In this document: positions 1 through 9,012 of the stretch, one piece after another
How the letters are laid out: each line of letters begins with the position of its first letter
Numbering within the stretch: position 1 is the first letter of the stretch
NCBI GenBank assembly: GCA_025655575.1
Contig: JAHXIP010000001.1
Coordinates: forward strand, 391,582-455,581
Length of the DNA: 64,000 bases
Direction of reading: 5' to 3'
From: Candidatus Thiodiazotropha sp. (ex Monitilora ramsayi)
Lineage (GTDB): Bacteria; Pseudomonadota; Gammaproteobacteria; Chromatiales; Chromatiaceae
Notes under the pieces: generated by a model
What the model was told of the DNA's origin: nothing
The model's database searches: none
The model's input: only the letters and a program-made list of their open reading frames with translations
Position numbers and translations under genes: made by a program

Positions 1-1
1 T

Positions 2-3000
2 AGCCAGGCAGAACAGTTGATGATTGACCAACTGGAGTTAGCTGCCTTTTCTTCACGGCTCAAGGTCACGGGTAGTCTGGCGCTCTCGGCGGGACTGCCG
101 ATGGATCTTACGGTGGATTGGCAGCATCGCCTGCCCGAGGGGCCCGAGCTTGCAGGCCGTGGTGGGATAAAGGGTGATCTGGACAAGCTCCAGGTTGTGC
201 AGCTGCTGGATGCCCCGCTATCGAGTGGGCTAGAAGCCAGTCTCTTCGATCTTGAAAGTAAACCTCGGTGGGAGGCAAAGCTGACCCTGACAGAAAGTGA
301 GTTGGGTCGGCTGATGAAGGACTTCCCGCTGCAAGTGAACGGCATATTGGAGAGCCGGGGCACGCCAGAGGACATAGACGTGATTGCCGATCTCCAGCTG
401 AGACAACCGGACTACGGAGAGGCCAGCCTGACACTGCGGGGTGATTACAGGCAGGACAAGTTCACAGCCGAGACACTGCGCCTGACAACGCCCACGGGTG
501 CAAAGATCGAAGGCCGGGGCGAGTATCAGCTGGATGCATCGATGGGCCGCTTCTCTTCTCAGCTGACCTGGCAGGATCTGCGTTGGCCGCTACAGGGAGA
601 GACAGTGCAAATCCAAAGTCGCCAGGGTGCGTTGAGCGTCACAGGTACACCGCAGGATTATCAATACACACTCACCCTGGATGCCCTATCACCGGGCCAG
701 CCCAGCACCCAACTGGAAGCCTCGGGTCAGGGGGATCTCAAGAGTCTCAAGCTGCAGACATTGCTGGCAATATTTGAGGAGGGAAAACTGGCGGGGACGG
801 GTGATCTGGCCTGGCACCCCAGCCTTCGGTGGCAGCTGCAATTGGAGGGTGACGGGATCAACCCGGCCCTATGGCAGCGGGACTTCCCCGGGCAACTGAG
901 TCTCTTGCTGGCCACCAACGGCCAAATCACTGAGGCGGGACTGCAGGCTGAGGTCAACCTGGAGCGGCTGCAGGGTCAGTTGCGTGACTATCCTGTCAAC
1001 GCCAACGCTCTGGCGTCAGTGGAAGGTGAAAAACTTAGTGTCGAATCGCTGCAGGTACTGTCCGGAAAGAATCGTATAGCACTGAATGGGGTGATTGAAG
1101 AGAGCCTGGCGCTCGACTGGCAGGTGGATGCGCCGGCTCTTGAGTCTTTTTGGCCGGGCCTTGAAGGTCGTCTGGCTGGATCGGGCCGCCTGAGTGGGCC
1201 CAGGGATACGCCCCGCATCGAGGCCAAACTTGAGGGAGACAAGTTGCTATTTCAAGGCAACCGGATCAAAGGCCTTAAGCTTGACGCCGATGTGGCACTC
1301 TCCGGCGAACAGGTCGTGGAGCTGTCTCTTCTCGTCGATGAGCTGAGTGTGGGTTCAACAACCTGGAGCCGTTTGGATCTGGCGCTGGGGGGAACGATTC
1401 CCAAGCATAGACTTGATCTGAACATCAAGGGTAAAGCCGTACCGCAGGCCACAGTCAACATTGCGGCCGGATGGACTGATGCCTCTGAATGGATCGGCGC
1501 ATTGCAGCATCTTAAGCTGGCCTTGCCGGACTCGGGTGAGTGGGTGCTTAAAGCGCCGGCTGGTTTTTCCTTGGCCGCCGATTCTCAACAGATGGACCAC
1601 TTCTGTCTCGAATCCCAAGGTGCGAATCTCTGTGGCGCCTACAGCGGGTCTCTGGGCAAAGGCTGGGAGGGGCAGGCAAGTCTGCGTGAATTCCCCCTGG
1701 TGGTCCTACAGCCCTGGTTACCGAATGGGTTACAGATCAGCGGCAAGGTAGCGCTGGATACCAAGCTGAAGTCGAGTGCAGGCGGTCAGCCTCTCGGTGA
1801 GTTGAATATCAAGCTGCCTGGGGGACGAGTGGGGCTTGATCTTTCAAGTGACAAAGAGAGTGTGAGCTTTGCCGACGGTTGGTTGAGCGCCACGCTCGAC
1901 AAGCAGGGTGCCAGAGCGCAGATGAAACTCCCTTTGAAAGGACTGGGCGCCATTGAGGGGGAGGGTGAACTGCCTGGTATCAATCTCAATGCTGATGATT
2001 GGAATCAGCAATCCGTTGCAGCCCGGTTGATGATGAGCTTGGACGACCTGTCAATCATTTCACTGTTCTCGTCACAGTTGCAGAATGTACGGGGGAGAAT
2101 TAAAGGGGATGTCAGCCTCGACGGTACATTGGGCAAGCCGAAGGTGGCGGGCGGCGTTGATTTGATCGAGGCTGCGCTGGATATTCCCGAATTGGGGCTG
2201 GAGCTGAGAGAGATGGCTGTGCAGGTGCAGTCTCAGTCACAAACACAATTAGGGCTGACAGGCAGTGTGCGTTCAGGTCAAGGCGTATTGCAACTAAAGG
2301 GTAGTCTGGGGCTGGACGGGGAGGCAGGTTTTCCTGTCAGGCTTGAGTTGCGGGGTAGTGACCTGACGGTGGCCAACATACCGCAAGCGGAGGTGCTCGT
2401 CACACCCAATATCAGCTTCGAACGGGATGGTTCACAGGCCAGACTGAAAGGTGAAATCCAGATCCCATTCGCCCGTATACGGCCGCGCAAACTGCCGACT
2501 TCAGCGGTAAACAGTTCACCGGATCTGGTCATCGTCAGTGCGGACGCACCTGAACAGGACACGCTGGATAGCCACCTCTCCACCGAGCTGCGCATCGTAT
2601 TCGGTGATCGGGTGAGTTTCGATGGGTTCGGCTTGCGTGGCAACCTTACAGGCAGACTGCTGGTCATAGATGAGCCGAAGCGTCCTGTGATTGGGCGTGG
2701 CAGAGTGGGTATCCGCGACGGAACCTATCGGGCCTATGGACAGGATCTGCAAATCGAGCGGGGATTCGCCCTGTTTGTCGACAGCCCGGTAGACAACCCG
2801 GGTTTGGATGTCCGCGCTATTCGAGAGATCGATGAGGTGACTGCGGGCATCCGGGTCGGTGGTACGCTGAAATCGCCCAAGATTGATCTTTTTTCTACGC
2901 CTGCAATGAGTGAAAGCGATGCACTGACCTATCTGGTTACCGGACGACCGCCAGGTGAAGGCGGTGGTGAGTCAGTGGGGCTGGCAGCCGCCCTGAGAGC

Positions 3001-3265
3001 TTCAGGCGCGGGTTCGGCAGCTGAAGAAGTGGCTCGCCAATTGGGTTTGGACGAGCTTAGGGTGGATGCGGGGAGCGGCCTTGAAGAGGCCTCGGTGGTG
3101 GCGGGAACCTATCTGTCACCAAGGCTCTACCTGCAGTACATCAATGAGCTGGCATCCCGTGAAACCAAACTGAGGATGCGCTACGACATCAACAAGCGCC
3201 TGCAGCTGGAAGCAGAGACGGGAAAGTCACAAGCCAGCGATCTTTTTTATACCTTCGATCGTTAA
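2..3265 (+). CDS. tamB: TamB, translocation and assembly module (5'-truncated by window edge)
   Basis: This is the C-terminal ~1,088 residues of TamB, the inner-membrane-anchored protein that spans the periplasm and works with TamA in outer-membrane assembly and lipid transport. The frame is open to the left edge: the codons before the TTG at 17 and ATG at 20 read S-Q-A-E-Q. The N-terminal signal anchor and true start therefore lie outside the window. Long runs of alternating polar and apolar residues fit the beta-taco groove of the family. The last ~330 residues are the conserved TamB domain, with G-R-V-G-I-R-D-G-T-Y, D-A-L-T-Y-L-V-T-G-R and a terminal strand ending F-Y-T-F-D-R. tamA would be expected just upstream. 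A weak inverted repeat follows the stop, without a T run. Confidence 0.93.
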   Translation, partial: SQAEQLMIDQLELAAFSSRLKVTGSLALSAGLPMDLTVDWQHRLPEGPELAGRGGIKGDLDKLQVVQLLDAPLSSGLEASLFDLESKPRWEAKLTLTESELGRLMKDFPLQVNGILESRGTPEDIDVIADLQLRQPDYGEASLTLRGDYRQDKFTAETLRLTTPTGAKIEGRGEYQLDASMGRFSSQLTWQDLRWPLQGETVQIQSRQGALSVTGTPQDYQYTLTLDALSPGQPSTQLEASGQGDLKSLKLQTLLAIFEEGKLAGTGDLAWHPSLRWQLQLEGDGINPALWQRDFPGQLSLLLATNGQITEAGLQAEVNLERLQGQLRDYPVNANALASVEGEKLSVESLQVLSGKNRIALNGVIEESLALDWQVDAPALESFWPGLEGRLAGSGRLSGPRDTPRIEAKLEGDKLLFQGNRIKGLKLDADVALSGEQVVELSLLVDELSVGSTTWSRLDLALGGTIPKHRLDLNIKGKAVPQATVNIAAGWTDASEWIGALQHLKLALPDSGEWVLKAPAGFSLAADSQQMDHFCLESQGANLCGAYSGSLGKGWEGQASLREFPLVVLQPWLPNGLQISGKVALDTKLKSSAGGQPLGELNIKLPGGRVGLDLSSDKESVSFADGWLSATLDKQGARAQMKLPLKGLGAIEGEGELPGINLNADDWNQQSVAARLMMSLDDLSIISLFSSQLQNVRGRIKGDVSLDGTLGKPKVAGGVDLIEAALDIPELGLELREMAVQVQSQSQTQLGLTGSVRSGQGVLQLKGSLGLDGEAGFPVRLELRGSDLTVANIPQAEVLVTPNISFERDGSQARLKGEIQIPFARIRPRKLPTSAVNSSPDLVIVSADAPEQDTLDSHLSTELRIVFGDRVSFDGFGLRGNLTGRLLVIDEPKRPVIGRGRVGIRDGTYRAYGQDLQIERGFALFVDSPVDNPGLDVRAIREIDEVTAGIRVGGTLKSPKIDLFSTPAMSESDALTYLVTGRPPGEGGGESVGLAAALRASGAGSAAEEVARQLGLDELRVDAGSGLEEASVVAGTYLSPRLYLQYINELASRETKLRMRYDINKRLQLEAETGKSQASDLFYTFDR

Positions 3266-3348
3266 CAATATCCGTACGAACAATATGTTTCGTATGGAAT
3301 TCTGTTGTTGCTGAACCGCTAAAATCAGATGACAAGCGATTATCGGAA

Positions 3349-3795
3349 ATGAGCATGAGTGAGTCACCACAACAGACGAGAGTTTTTGAATCACCCGCCG
3401 TGGCTGAAGCCCATTTTTATGAAGCCTTCGCCAATATTGATGGTCAACTGATGTCTGAAGTCTGGCTCGATAAAGAAGCGGTTTATTGTATTCATCCCAG
3501 TGGACAGCCGCTGATAGGTTCACAGGCGGTGCTGGATAGCTGGCGCGCCATGTTTAAGGGCGGACACCCGCTGGCGCTCTTCTACAGGGTGGTACAAAAG
3601 CAGGTGAGTGATGGGATGGCGCTACACTTGGTGGAGGAGACACTGAGCTCACAGGACGGCAGCCGGCGTGGTCTGGTAATGGCGAGTAACTGCTATCTGA
3701 AAACAGAGACCGGGTGGCGACTCTTCAGTCACCATGGTTCACCCATGGTTAAGCCGCAAACGGAGAAGACAGGGGCGTCAGCGCAGGTCCACTGA
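3349..3795 (+). CDS. NTF2/SnoaL-like fold protein
   Basis: A 148-residue protein of the NTF2-like (SnoaL_3/DUF4440-type) superfamily, a cone-shaped fold used by small enzymes, ligand-binding proteins and dimerisation modules. The N-terminal helix (A-E-A-H-F-Y-E-A-F-A-N-I-D), the W-L-D-K-E-A-V-Y-C-I-H-P-S-G strand with its 'hhxHP' pattern, the I-G-S-Q-A-V-L-D-S-W helix and the late strand pair ending G-W-R-L-F-S-H-H-G are characteristic. There is no signal peptide, so it should be cytoplasmic. An ATG at 3355 is an alternative start. It stands alone in the same direction as tamB, 83 bases after it, so it may share that transcript. The substrate or role cannot be told from sequence. Confidence 0.8.
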   Translation: MSMSESPQQTRVFESPAVAEAHFYEAFANIDGQLMSEVWLDKEAVYCIHPSGQPLIGSQAVLDSWRAMFKGGHPLALFYRVVQKQVSDGMALHLVEETLSSQDGSRRGLVMASNCYLKTETGWRLFSHHGSPMVKPQTEKTGASAQVH

Positions 3796-4516
3796 TAGGA
3801 TTCTCCGCTCAGTGGAGATGGGCCGCCAAGTTTGCTAAGCAGCCGTCGGTTTTTCTCAGGCGTCAGTTGCTACTGCGAACTGCGTCGAAATCATCCGCGA
3901 TGAGTGATCTGCTGATGAAGAATGCCTCAGTATTCGCTGGTTTCTGTCGGCTTTTCTTCTCTACCTGGATCGGGCATTCATGGGGCTGCCAGTCGCAGGC
4001 GATCCCATTCAGGACCTGGTGTGGACATTCACTGCAGGAGCGGAGTTTGTAAGGGCCAGTCATCGTCTTGTGCTCAAAAAAAGTAGGTGGTCGTAAGGGT
4101 TAAACTAGCACAATATCAGTCGATTACAATCAACTCTTTTGTAAAAATGGCAGAATTGTGACCTAAGTAACTGGTTTTCATCGGTCGAGTATTTCGGACT
4201 CGTCCGGGAAACTGCCAAGAGTGATTGTATGAGATTGAAATCAGGAGACTGATATCAAACAGCGTGCTCATTAAAGCTAGCGGCGATAAGAACGAAATAT
4301 TTATATCTTATTGACAGAAATTCAGAAGAATTTCACAACTCACCCGATGGGCAGTAAATGATCGGTGGGGTATCCAGGCTTGCAGCATGATATGCAACTG
4401 AGGAAAAGACTTCCTAACACTTTGTGTATACTCCATAAACATGTAGAGGCGGTTATTCACGGCGGATATGCCCTAGTTGATCCCGCAAACCCACCCAGTT
4501 AGGGCTTCATTCAACG
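3796..4516. other. Intergenic region before gspA
   Basis: About 720 bases between the NTF2-like gene and gspA. Apart from the doubtful Cys-rich frame on the minus strand it holds no coding signal. The part from about 4080 is AT-rich and probably carries the gspA promoter. A TATACT at 4427-4432 could be a -10 element, but no good -35 sits at the right distance. Confidence 0.5.
3863..4063 (-). CDS. Possible small Cys-rich (zinc-binding?) protein
   Basis: A 66-residue open frame in an otherwise gene-free 720-base stretch. Cysteines 10, 13, 23 and 30 are spaced C-x2-C-x9-C-x6-C with nearby histidines, as in small zinc- or iron-sulfur-binding proteins. The start has only a weak ribosome site. No family is recognised, and a chance frame cannot be excluded. 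Confidence 0.35.
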   Translation of the reverse strand: MTGPYKLRSCSECPHQVLNGIACDWQPHECPIQVEKKSRQKPANTEAFFISRSLIADDFDAVRSSN

Positions 4517-6340
4517 ATGTTTCACGAATATTTCGGGATCGCTGAAGATCCTTTTTCCATCACACCGGACACCCGGTACCTGTTCCTCAGCGAGAGGCAC
4601 CGAAACGCCTTTGCGCATCTGCTTTACGGTGTTGCCGAGGGGGGTGGCTTTGTTCAGCTGACCGGTGAAGTGGGGACCGGGAAAACGCTGCTGTGCCGCA
4701 ATCTGCTGGCCCAATTGCCGAACGAAGTGAATGTCGCACTGATCTTCAATCCCCGCCTGACACCATTGGAGTTGGTGGCGAGCATCTGCGACGAACTCAA
4801 GGTGCTTTATCCCATCGGTTGTACCAGCATTAAGGAGATTGTCGACTTCCTCAACGCCTTTTTATTGGAGAGTCACCAACAGGGCCGCAGGACGGTGGTG
4901 GTTATAGATGAAGCACAAAACCTGAGCTACGAGGCACTGGAGCAGGTACGCTTGCTGACCAATCTGGAAACCGAAAAGCAGAAACTGTTGCAGATCATTC
5001 TGGTGGGACAGCCGGAGCTGAAAAGTTTGTTGGAGCAACCCGAGTTGAGGCAACTTGCACAGCGCATTACTGCCCGCTACCACCTCACGCCACTCTCAGC
5101 CAAAGAGACCCGTGACTATGTACAACACCGTCTTAAAGTGGCGGGACTGGGTAATGAGTTGTTTAACCCGGGTGCGTTACGGGCGCTTTACCGGTTGACC
5201 GGAGGGGTTCCCAGGTTGGTCAATGTCCTCTGTAATCGCGCCATGATGGCTGCGTATGGTACGGATACTCGGACGATCAATGCCCGGTTGTTGCGTCGGG
5301 TATCCAACGAGTTGGCGGGTATGGAGGAGACTAAGCATTCCGGTCTGCGTTGGGGTTGGGTGGTTGCGGTGGCTGTGGTGTTTGGTCTGGGCCTGCTGGC
5401 TATTCAACAGGCCGAGAGACTTGAGCGCTGGTTGGGTAGAACAGTGCCTGCAGTGGTCAGTGCGGAAAGAGAAGCTCCACAACCTGAAGCCGTTACACCG
5501 GTCACGGTAGATCCAGCCACACCTGTGGCTGCTGAAGATGAGGTTGTCTTGCCGTCGGCTCCGGCAGCGGAGATAGTGCCTGTTACTGAGCCAGCAGTCA
5601 TTCCAGCGGAGCCGGTTGATGATCCGGTTGCAGCAGAGACACCCATCGAAAAGCCGGCCATGCCGATGGATTCTCCTACAGATGTTCCGCCGACAGAGAC
5701 CCAACCCGAAGGTGACTCATCACTAAGCCTGATGGGCCTCCTGGGCAATCAGAACAATGCTTTTGCTACGCTCTTCGGTTACTGGCAATCCGTTTATCCT
5801 ATGGATGACGATACGCGCTCTGCCTGTGAAAGGGCTGAGCAGGTTGGTTTGAGTTGTATCTATGGCCGTGGTGATTGGCAGAATCTGGCGTATTACAACC
5901 GTCCCGCTGTGATCGAGCTGTTGCTGGATGACGGGCACAGATACCATGTGGTGGTCAGTGCGTTGGATGAGAGTCGAGTCACACTCGACCTGGAAGCCAG
6001 GCGGTTGTTATTCTCCCGCGATGAGATCGAACCCCTGTGGACCGGGAGCTACATTGTTCTATGGCGCCCACCCAATCTCACAGATGAGTCGGTAAGCATC
6101 GGCAATAGAGGGCGGGATGTGGCCTGGGTCATATCCATGCTTGATCGGATCGAAGGGGTGCTGACCGAGTATGACCCTAATGATGTCCGCTTCAATCGGG
6201 CATTGAAAGAGCGGGTAATACGGTTTCAGCAATCCCAGGGGTTGGTATCCGATGGGATTGTGGGGAAGAAGACAATTATTATGTTGAGCGTTGCCGTCAG
6301 CGACTCCACAACACCGGTTCTACGCCGGAGCGAGAGCTGA
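4517..6340 (+). CDS. gspA: General secretion pathway ATPase GspA (ExeA-like) with peptidoglycan-binding domain
   Basis: GspA/ExeA is the inner-membrane AAA+ ATPase that, with GspB, binds peptidoglycan and lets the type II secretin pass and assemble in the outer membrane. The start M-F-H-E-Y-F-G-I-A-E-D-P-F-S is typical of the family. Residues 50-57 are a Walker A (GEVGTGKT) and about 128-134 a Walker B (VVIDEAQ). A single membrane segment lies near 277-296, followed by a Pro/Ala/Glu-rich periplasmic linker to about 400 and then an Exe/Gsp periplasmic domain. A peptidoglycan-binding-like domain follows at about 515-590, with F-Q-Q-S-Q-G-L-V-x-D-G-I-V-G-x-x-T. The 607-residue length fits ExeA. 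gspB begins one base after the stop, so the pair is co-transcribed. The rest of the gsp operon is not in the window. Confidence 0.93.
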   Translation: MFHEYFGIAEDPFSITPDTRYLFLSERHRNAFAHLLYGVAEGGGFVQLTGEVGTGKTLLCRNLLAQLPNEVNVALIFNPRLTPLELVASICDELKVLYPIGCTSIKEIVDFLNAFLLESHQQGRRTVVVIDEAQNLSYEALEQVRLLTNLETEKQKLLQIILVGQPELKSLLEQPELRQLAQRITARYHLTPLSAKETRDYVQHRLKVAGLGNELFNPGALRALYRLTGGVPRLVNVLCNRAMMAAYGTDTRTINARLLRRVSNELAGMEETKHSGLRWGWVVAVAVVFGLGLLAIQQAERLERWLGRTVPAVVSAEREAPQPEAVTPVTVDPATPVAAEDEVVLPSAPAAEIVPVTEPAVIPAEPVDDPVAAETPIEKPAMPMDSPTDVPPTETQPEGDSSLSLMGLLGNQNNAFATLFGYWQSVYPMDDDTRSACERAEQVGLSCIYGRGDWQNLAYYNRPAVIELLLDDGHRYHVVVSALDESRVTLDLEARRLLFSRDEIEPLWTGSYIVLWRPPNLTDESVSIGNRGRDVAWVISMLDRIEGVLTEYDPNDVRFNRALKERVIRFQQSQGLVSDGIVGKKTIIMLSVAVSDSTTPVLRRSES

Positions 6341-6341
6341 C

Positions 6342-7226
6342 ATGTCTTCGATACTCGAAGCGCTCGAAAGAGCTGAAGGAGAACGGGGACGTGAGAGTGG
6401 GCGGCCCGCTTTACAGCCTGTTTCCAGTGTGCCAAATAGCAGACGTTTTGATCTTCGCATGATAGTCATCATCGTCTTGCTGATCCTTGTGAGCAACATG
6501 GTGATCTGGTTGTTTGTACAGCGCACCACGCCTCAAGATGAGGAGCTTATCTCAGGCAAGCCCGAGCAGACTGTGCTGTCCGAGGCTAAGCAGACGCCAC
6601 CCGTCATCGAGAAAAAGAAAGTGCCTGCTGCTGAAGCGCCGAAGCCTGCGCTCAGTGTGCCGGAACAACTCAAGCGTACAACCGCGCCCAGTGCGAAACC
6701 ACTGATTGATGAAGCTGTGGTAGCCCGTCCACAACCCGCATCCAGGCGTGTAGCACCGGTTCAGCTACCGGCGACAAATTCCGTACCGAAGGATAGTGTC
6801 ATGCCTGCTGAGGGTGGAGCGACCCAACCTGTCGAAGCGGAAAAGACCAAAATCAGTCGTGATGAGCTACCTCTACCGCAGGTGACAGCAAGCCAAAAGC
6901 AGTCAGAACAGAATGAGGTGTCGCAGCCACCTCAAGAAGCTGTCGTGATTTCAGCACTTCCTGAGAGTGAGCCGGATCAGGTGGAGGTCGAACAGATCCC
7001 TCTGGTGTGGGAACTTCCGCAAAGCCTTCGTGAAAAAATCCTGCAACTGAAAAGTAGCATACACGTCTATTCCGACACGCCGGAGCAGCGTTTCGTCATC
7101 ATCAATATGAAACGTTACAAGGAAGGCGACAGCTTACAGCCTGATGGTTTTCGACTCGAAAGGATTGATCGGGATGGTGTCGTTATCGATCATGGTGACG
7201 GGCTGGTGCGTCTGATGCGTCGATAG
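6342..7226 (+). CDS. gspB: General secretion pathway protein GspB (ExeB-like)
   Basis: GspB is the small bitopic partner of GspA in type II secretin assembly. I place the start at the ATG at 6342, one base past the gspA stop, because the protein then opens M-S-S-I-L-E-A-L-E-R-A as GspB proteins do. The frame is open further upstream inside gspA. Residues about 38-58 form one membrane helix. The middle is a low-complexity Pro/Ala/Gln/Glu periplasmic linker. The last ~70 residues are the GspB globular domain (V-W-E-L-P-Q, S-I-H-V-Y-S-D-T-P-E-Q-R-F-V-I-I-N, Y-K-E-G-D) and end in R-L-M-R-R. At 294 residues it has the usual length. Confidence 0.92.
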   Translation: MSSILEALERAEGERGRESGRPALQPVSSVPNSRRFDLRMIVIIVLLILVSNMVIWLFVQRTTPQDEELISGKPEQTVLSEAKQTPPVIEKKKVPAAEAPKPALSVPEQLKRTTAPSAKPLIDEAVVARPQPASRRVAPVQLPATNSVPKDSVMPAEGGATQPVEAEKTKISRDELPLPQVTASQKQSEQNEVSQPPQEAVVISALPESEPDQVEVEQIPLVWELPQSLREKILQLKSSIHVYSDTPEQRFVIINMKRYKEGDSLQPDGFRLERIDRDGVVIDHGDGLVRLMRR

Positions 7227-7268
7227 CCATCACAGCAATTATGAAATTAGAGTAATCAGGCCTTGGGC

Positions 7269-8414
7269 TTATGGGACACTGCAGAGAATGGCTCGGTCCT
7301 TACCCTGCTGTTTAGCCTGTTGGGTTCGCTGATCCAGCAAATCAAGCATTGAGGGTATGTCCTCAATCGAATCGCTCTGCCTTTCAACGACACCGATGCT
7401 GGCCGTGACAGGTTTACCATCTGGCAGTGTGCCGATTCCTTCATTACGAATGCGATTAACCGTGATGGTCGCGCCACTGCAATCGGTGCTGGGTAGAATC
7501 AGCATGAAGCGTTTCTCGCTCCAGTGCACCAACAGGTCACTATGGCGCAGGACATCGCGCAGTATATCCGCAGCCTCCAGCACGACATGATCATAGGTGG
7601 CGTAGTCATATTCATCGATTATCGACTGCATATCATCGATCGATACCAGTACGACCGAGAGAGATTGGCTGTTCAATGTTGCTTTCTCGAATTCCCTGTT
7701 CAGATTCTCCACGCCCGAGCGGCGAGTGAGCGCGCCCGTGACAGGATCGAAATCACTGTGGCTGATAAGAGAGATCATGTACTGCAGCTGCAGGGTTGAG
7801 GTGAAAAAGACAATACCGAGAATGATAAACAGTAGCCACACGGTGGGCATCAGCTGTAACAGGTCGGTTTCCGCATAAAAACCCCAGCCGGTAATCGTGA
7901 TCAGGGTCAACGGCAGGGTAAGCAGTGCGCCTTCCATGGCTGTCAGAGGAAACAGTCCGAGCAGGCCGATGGCAATATACGGCAGCAGGGCATAGAGGTG
8001 GATCGCCAGGTGATTGGCCTCATTGTGAGGCAGTGTCAGCATATAGTGTGCCGAGGCAAAGAAAGTGATCGGTAGATTGATCAGCAACAAGCTCATGGCG
8101 ATCCAGCTGTTGCGATGGGTGCAGGCAAAATTCCAATTGCGGGCCAGCAGTACGAAGCCGGCAGTGGAGAGCAGGCGTATCAATAGAATCGGGATCAATA
8201 TTTCACCCGGTAGAATGATCACATCGACGATGACCCAGAGCGGTACGAGTATCGCGAAGAGTGTGGCGAGAAATCTGACCCGGTCAAGAATCAGGCGGCT
8301 ACGGTGTTCCTGCAGGAAGCTGGGATGCTCATCAGGAGACAGGAGATCAAGCAGCTGATCCAGTGAGTGGATGCGGTAGGTAGTTGCCAAGTGGCTGATT
8401 AGGCGTTTGATCAT
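7269..8414 (-). CDS. Membrane GGDEF-domain protein with degenerate active site
   Basis: A protein of 381 residues with about six hydrophobic segments in residues 50-215, then a GGDEF domain (from about 220: D-P-V-T-G-A-L-T-R-R). GGDEF domains make cyclic di-GMP. Here the signature loop reads W-S-E-K-R-F (298-303) in place of Y-G-G-D-E-F, and no RxxD inhibitory site is seen. It is probably not a cyclase, but may bind nucleotide or act by protein contact. I chose the ATG at 8414 (M-I-K-R-L) because an AGGAG lies about 13 bases upstream; an in-frame extension to 8525 would run into yciA. It follows yciA by 40 bases on the same strand and is likely co-transcribed. It converges with gspB. Confidence 0.88.
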   Translation of the reverse strand: MIKRLISHLATTYRIHSLDQLLDLLSPDEHPSFLQEHRSRLILDRVRFLATLFAILVPLWVIVDVIILPGEILIPILLIRLLSTAGFVLLARNWNFACTHRNSWIAMSLLLINLPITFFASAHYMLTLPHNEANHLAIHLYALLPYIAIGLLGLFPLTAMEGALLTLPLTLITITGWGFYAETDLLQLMPTVWLLFIILGIVFFTSTLQLQYMISLISHSDFDPVTGALTRRSGVENLNREFEKATLNSQSLSVVLVSIDDMQSIIDEYDYATYDHVVLEAADILRDVLRHSDLLVHWSEKRFMLILPSTDCSGATITVNRIRNEGIGTLPDGKPVTASIGVVERQSDSIEDIPSMLDLLDQRTQQAKQQGKDRAILCSVP

Positions 8415-8454
8415 TAGCGTGCTGTTCTCTCCTGAATTGAAGACGCGTCCGTTT

Positions 8455-8850
8455 TCAATCGATACTAGTGCCTTCTGATGGAATGGCTTTGGGTTTCCCG
8501 TTGGCATCCAGGGCGACAAAAGCAAATTTTGCTTCAGTCACCTTGTCCCTGTCACCGATGCGCTGGCGTTTCGCCCAGGCCTCGACATGAATCTCCATGG
8601 AAGTCCTTCCCACTCGTACGATACCGGTGTAGACGCAGAGAATATCCCCTACTTTGACCGGTTGAATAAAACTCATGGAGTTGACGGCTACGGTGACTAC
8701 GCGTCCGTTGGCCCGCATGCCGGCACAGATGCCGGCGGCCAGGTCCATCTGTGACATCACCCAGCCCCCGAAAATATCACCTGAAGGATTGGCATCTGCC
8801 GGCATGGCCAATATTCGGGTCATGAGTTCGCCAGTAGGTTTCTCTTGCAT
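8455..8850 (-). CDS. yciA: Acyl-CoA thioesterase YciA
   Basis: A hot-dog-fold acyl-CoA thioesterase that hydrolyses a broad range of acyl-CoAs in the cytoplasm. The 131-residue protein carries the family hallmarks. D-A-N-P-S-G-D-I-F-G-G-W-V-M-S-Q-M-D holds the catalytic Asn/Asp region, followed by a V-T-V-A-V-N-S-M-S-F strand, a V-K-V-G-D-I-L-C-V-Y-T segment and a C-terminal F-A-F-V-A-L-D-A-N-G-K-P-K-A-I-P strand. Length and motif order match YciA. It is the first gene of a two-gene minus-strand unit with the degenerate GGDEF protein. Confidence 0.93.
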   Translation of the reverse strand: MQEKPTGELMTRILAMPADANPSGDIFGGWVMSQMDLAAGICAGMRANGRVVTVAVNSMSFIQPVKVGDILCVYTGIVRVGRTSMEIHVEAWAKRQRIGDRDKVTEAKFAFVALDANGKPKAIPSEGTSID

Positions 8851-8958
8851 AGGCCAGTTAATTTACTTGAGTAATGAAATCAAGCATAGAGATTGATAAG
8901 ACCGATGGCAATTAAGAGACCTTAAGAAAAGGCCTGGTTGGGGATTGAAGTGATAGGC

Positions 8959-8993
8959 AAAAAAATACCGGTAGCGGCCGAAACCGCTACCGG
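8959..8993 (-). terminator. Rho-independent terminator after the DUF5666 gene
   Basis: Perfect 10-base arms CCGGTAGCGG (8968-8977) and CCGCTACCGG (8984-8993) enclose a 6-base loop. An A run at 8959-8965 reads as a U run on the minus strand. It lies just past the stop of the minus-strand DUF5666 gene. Confidence 0.9.
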
Positions 8994-9012
8994 CGATAGG
9001 GGAAAAGTGTGA

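Noticed and set aside
4311..4339. TTGACA word suggesting a sigma-70 promoter before gspA
   Set aside because: No -10-like hexamer at 16-18 bases.
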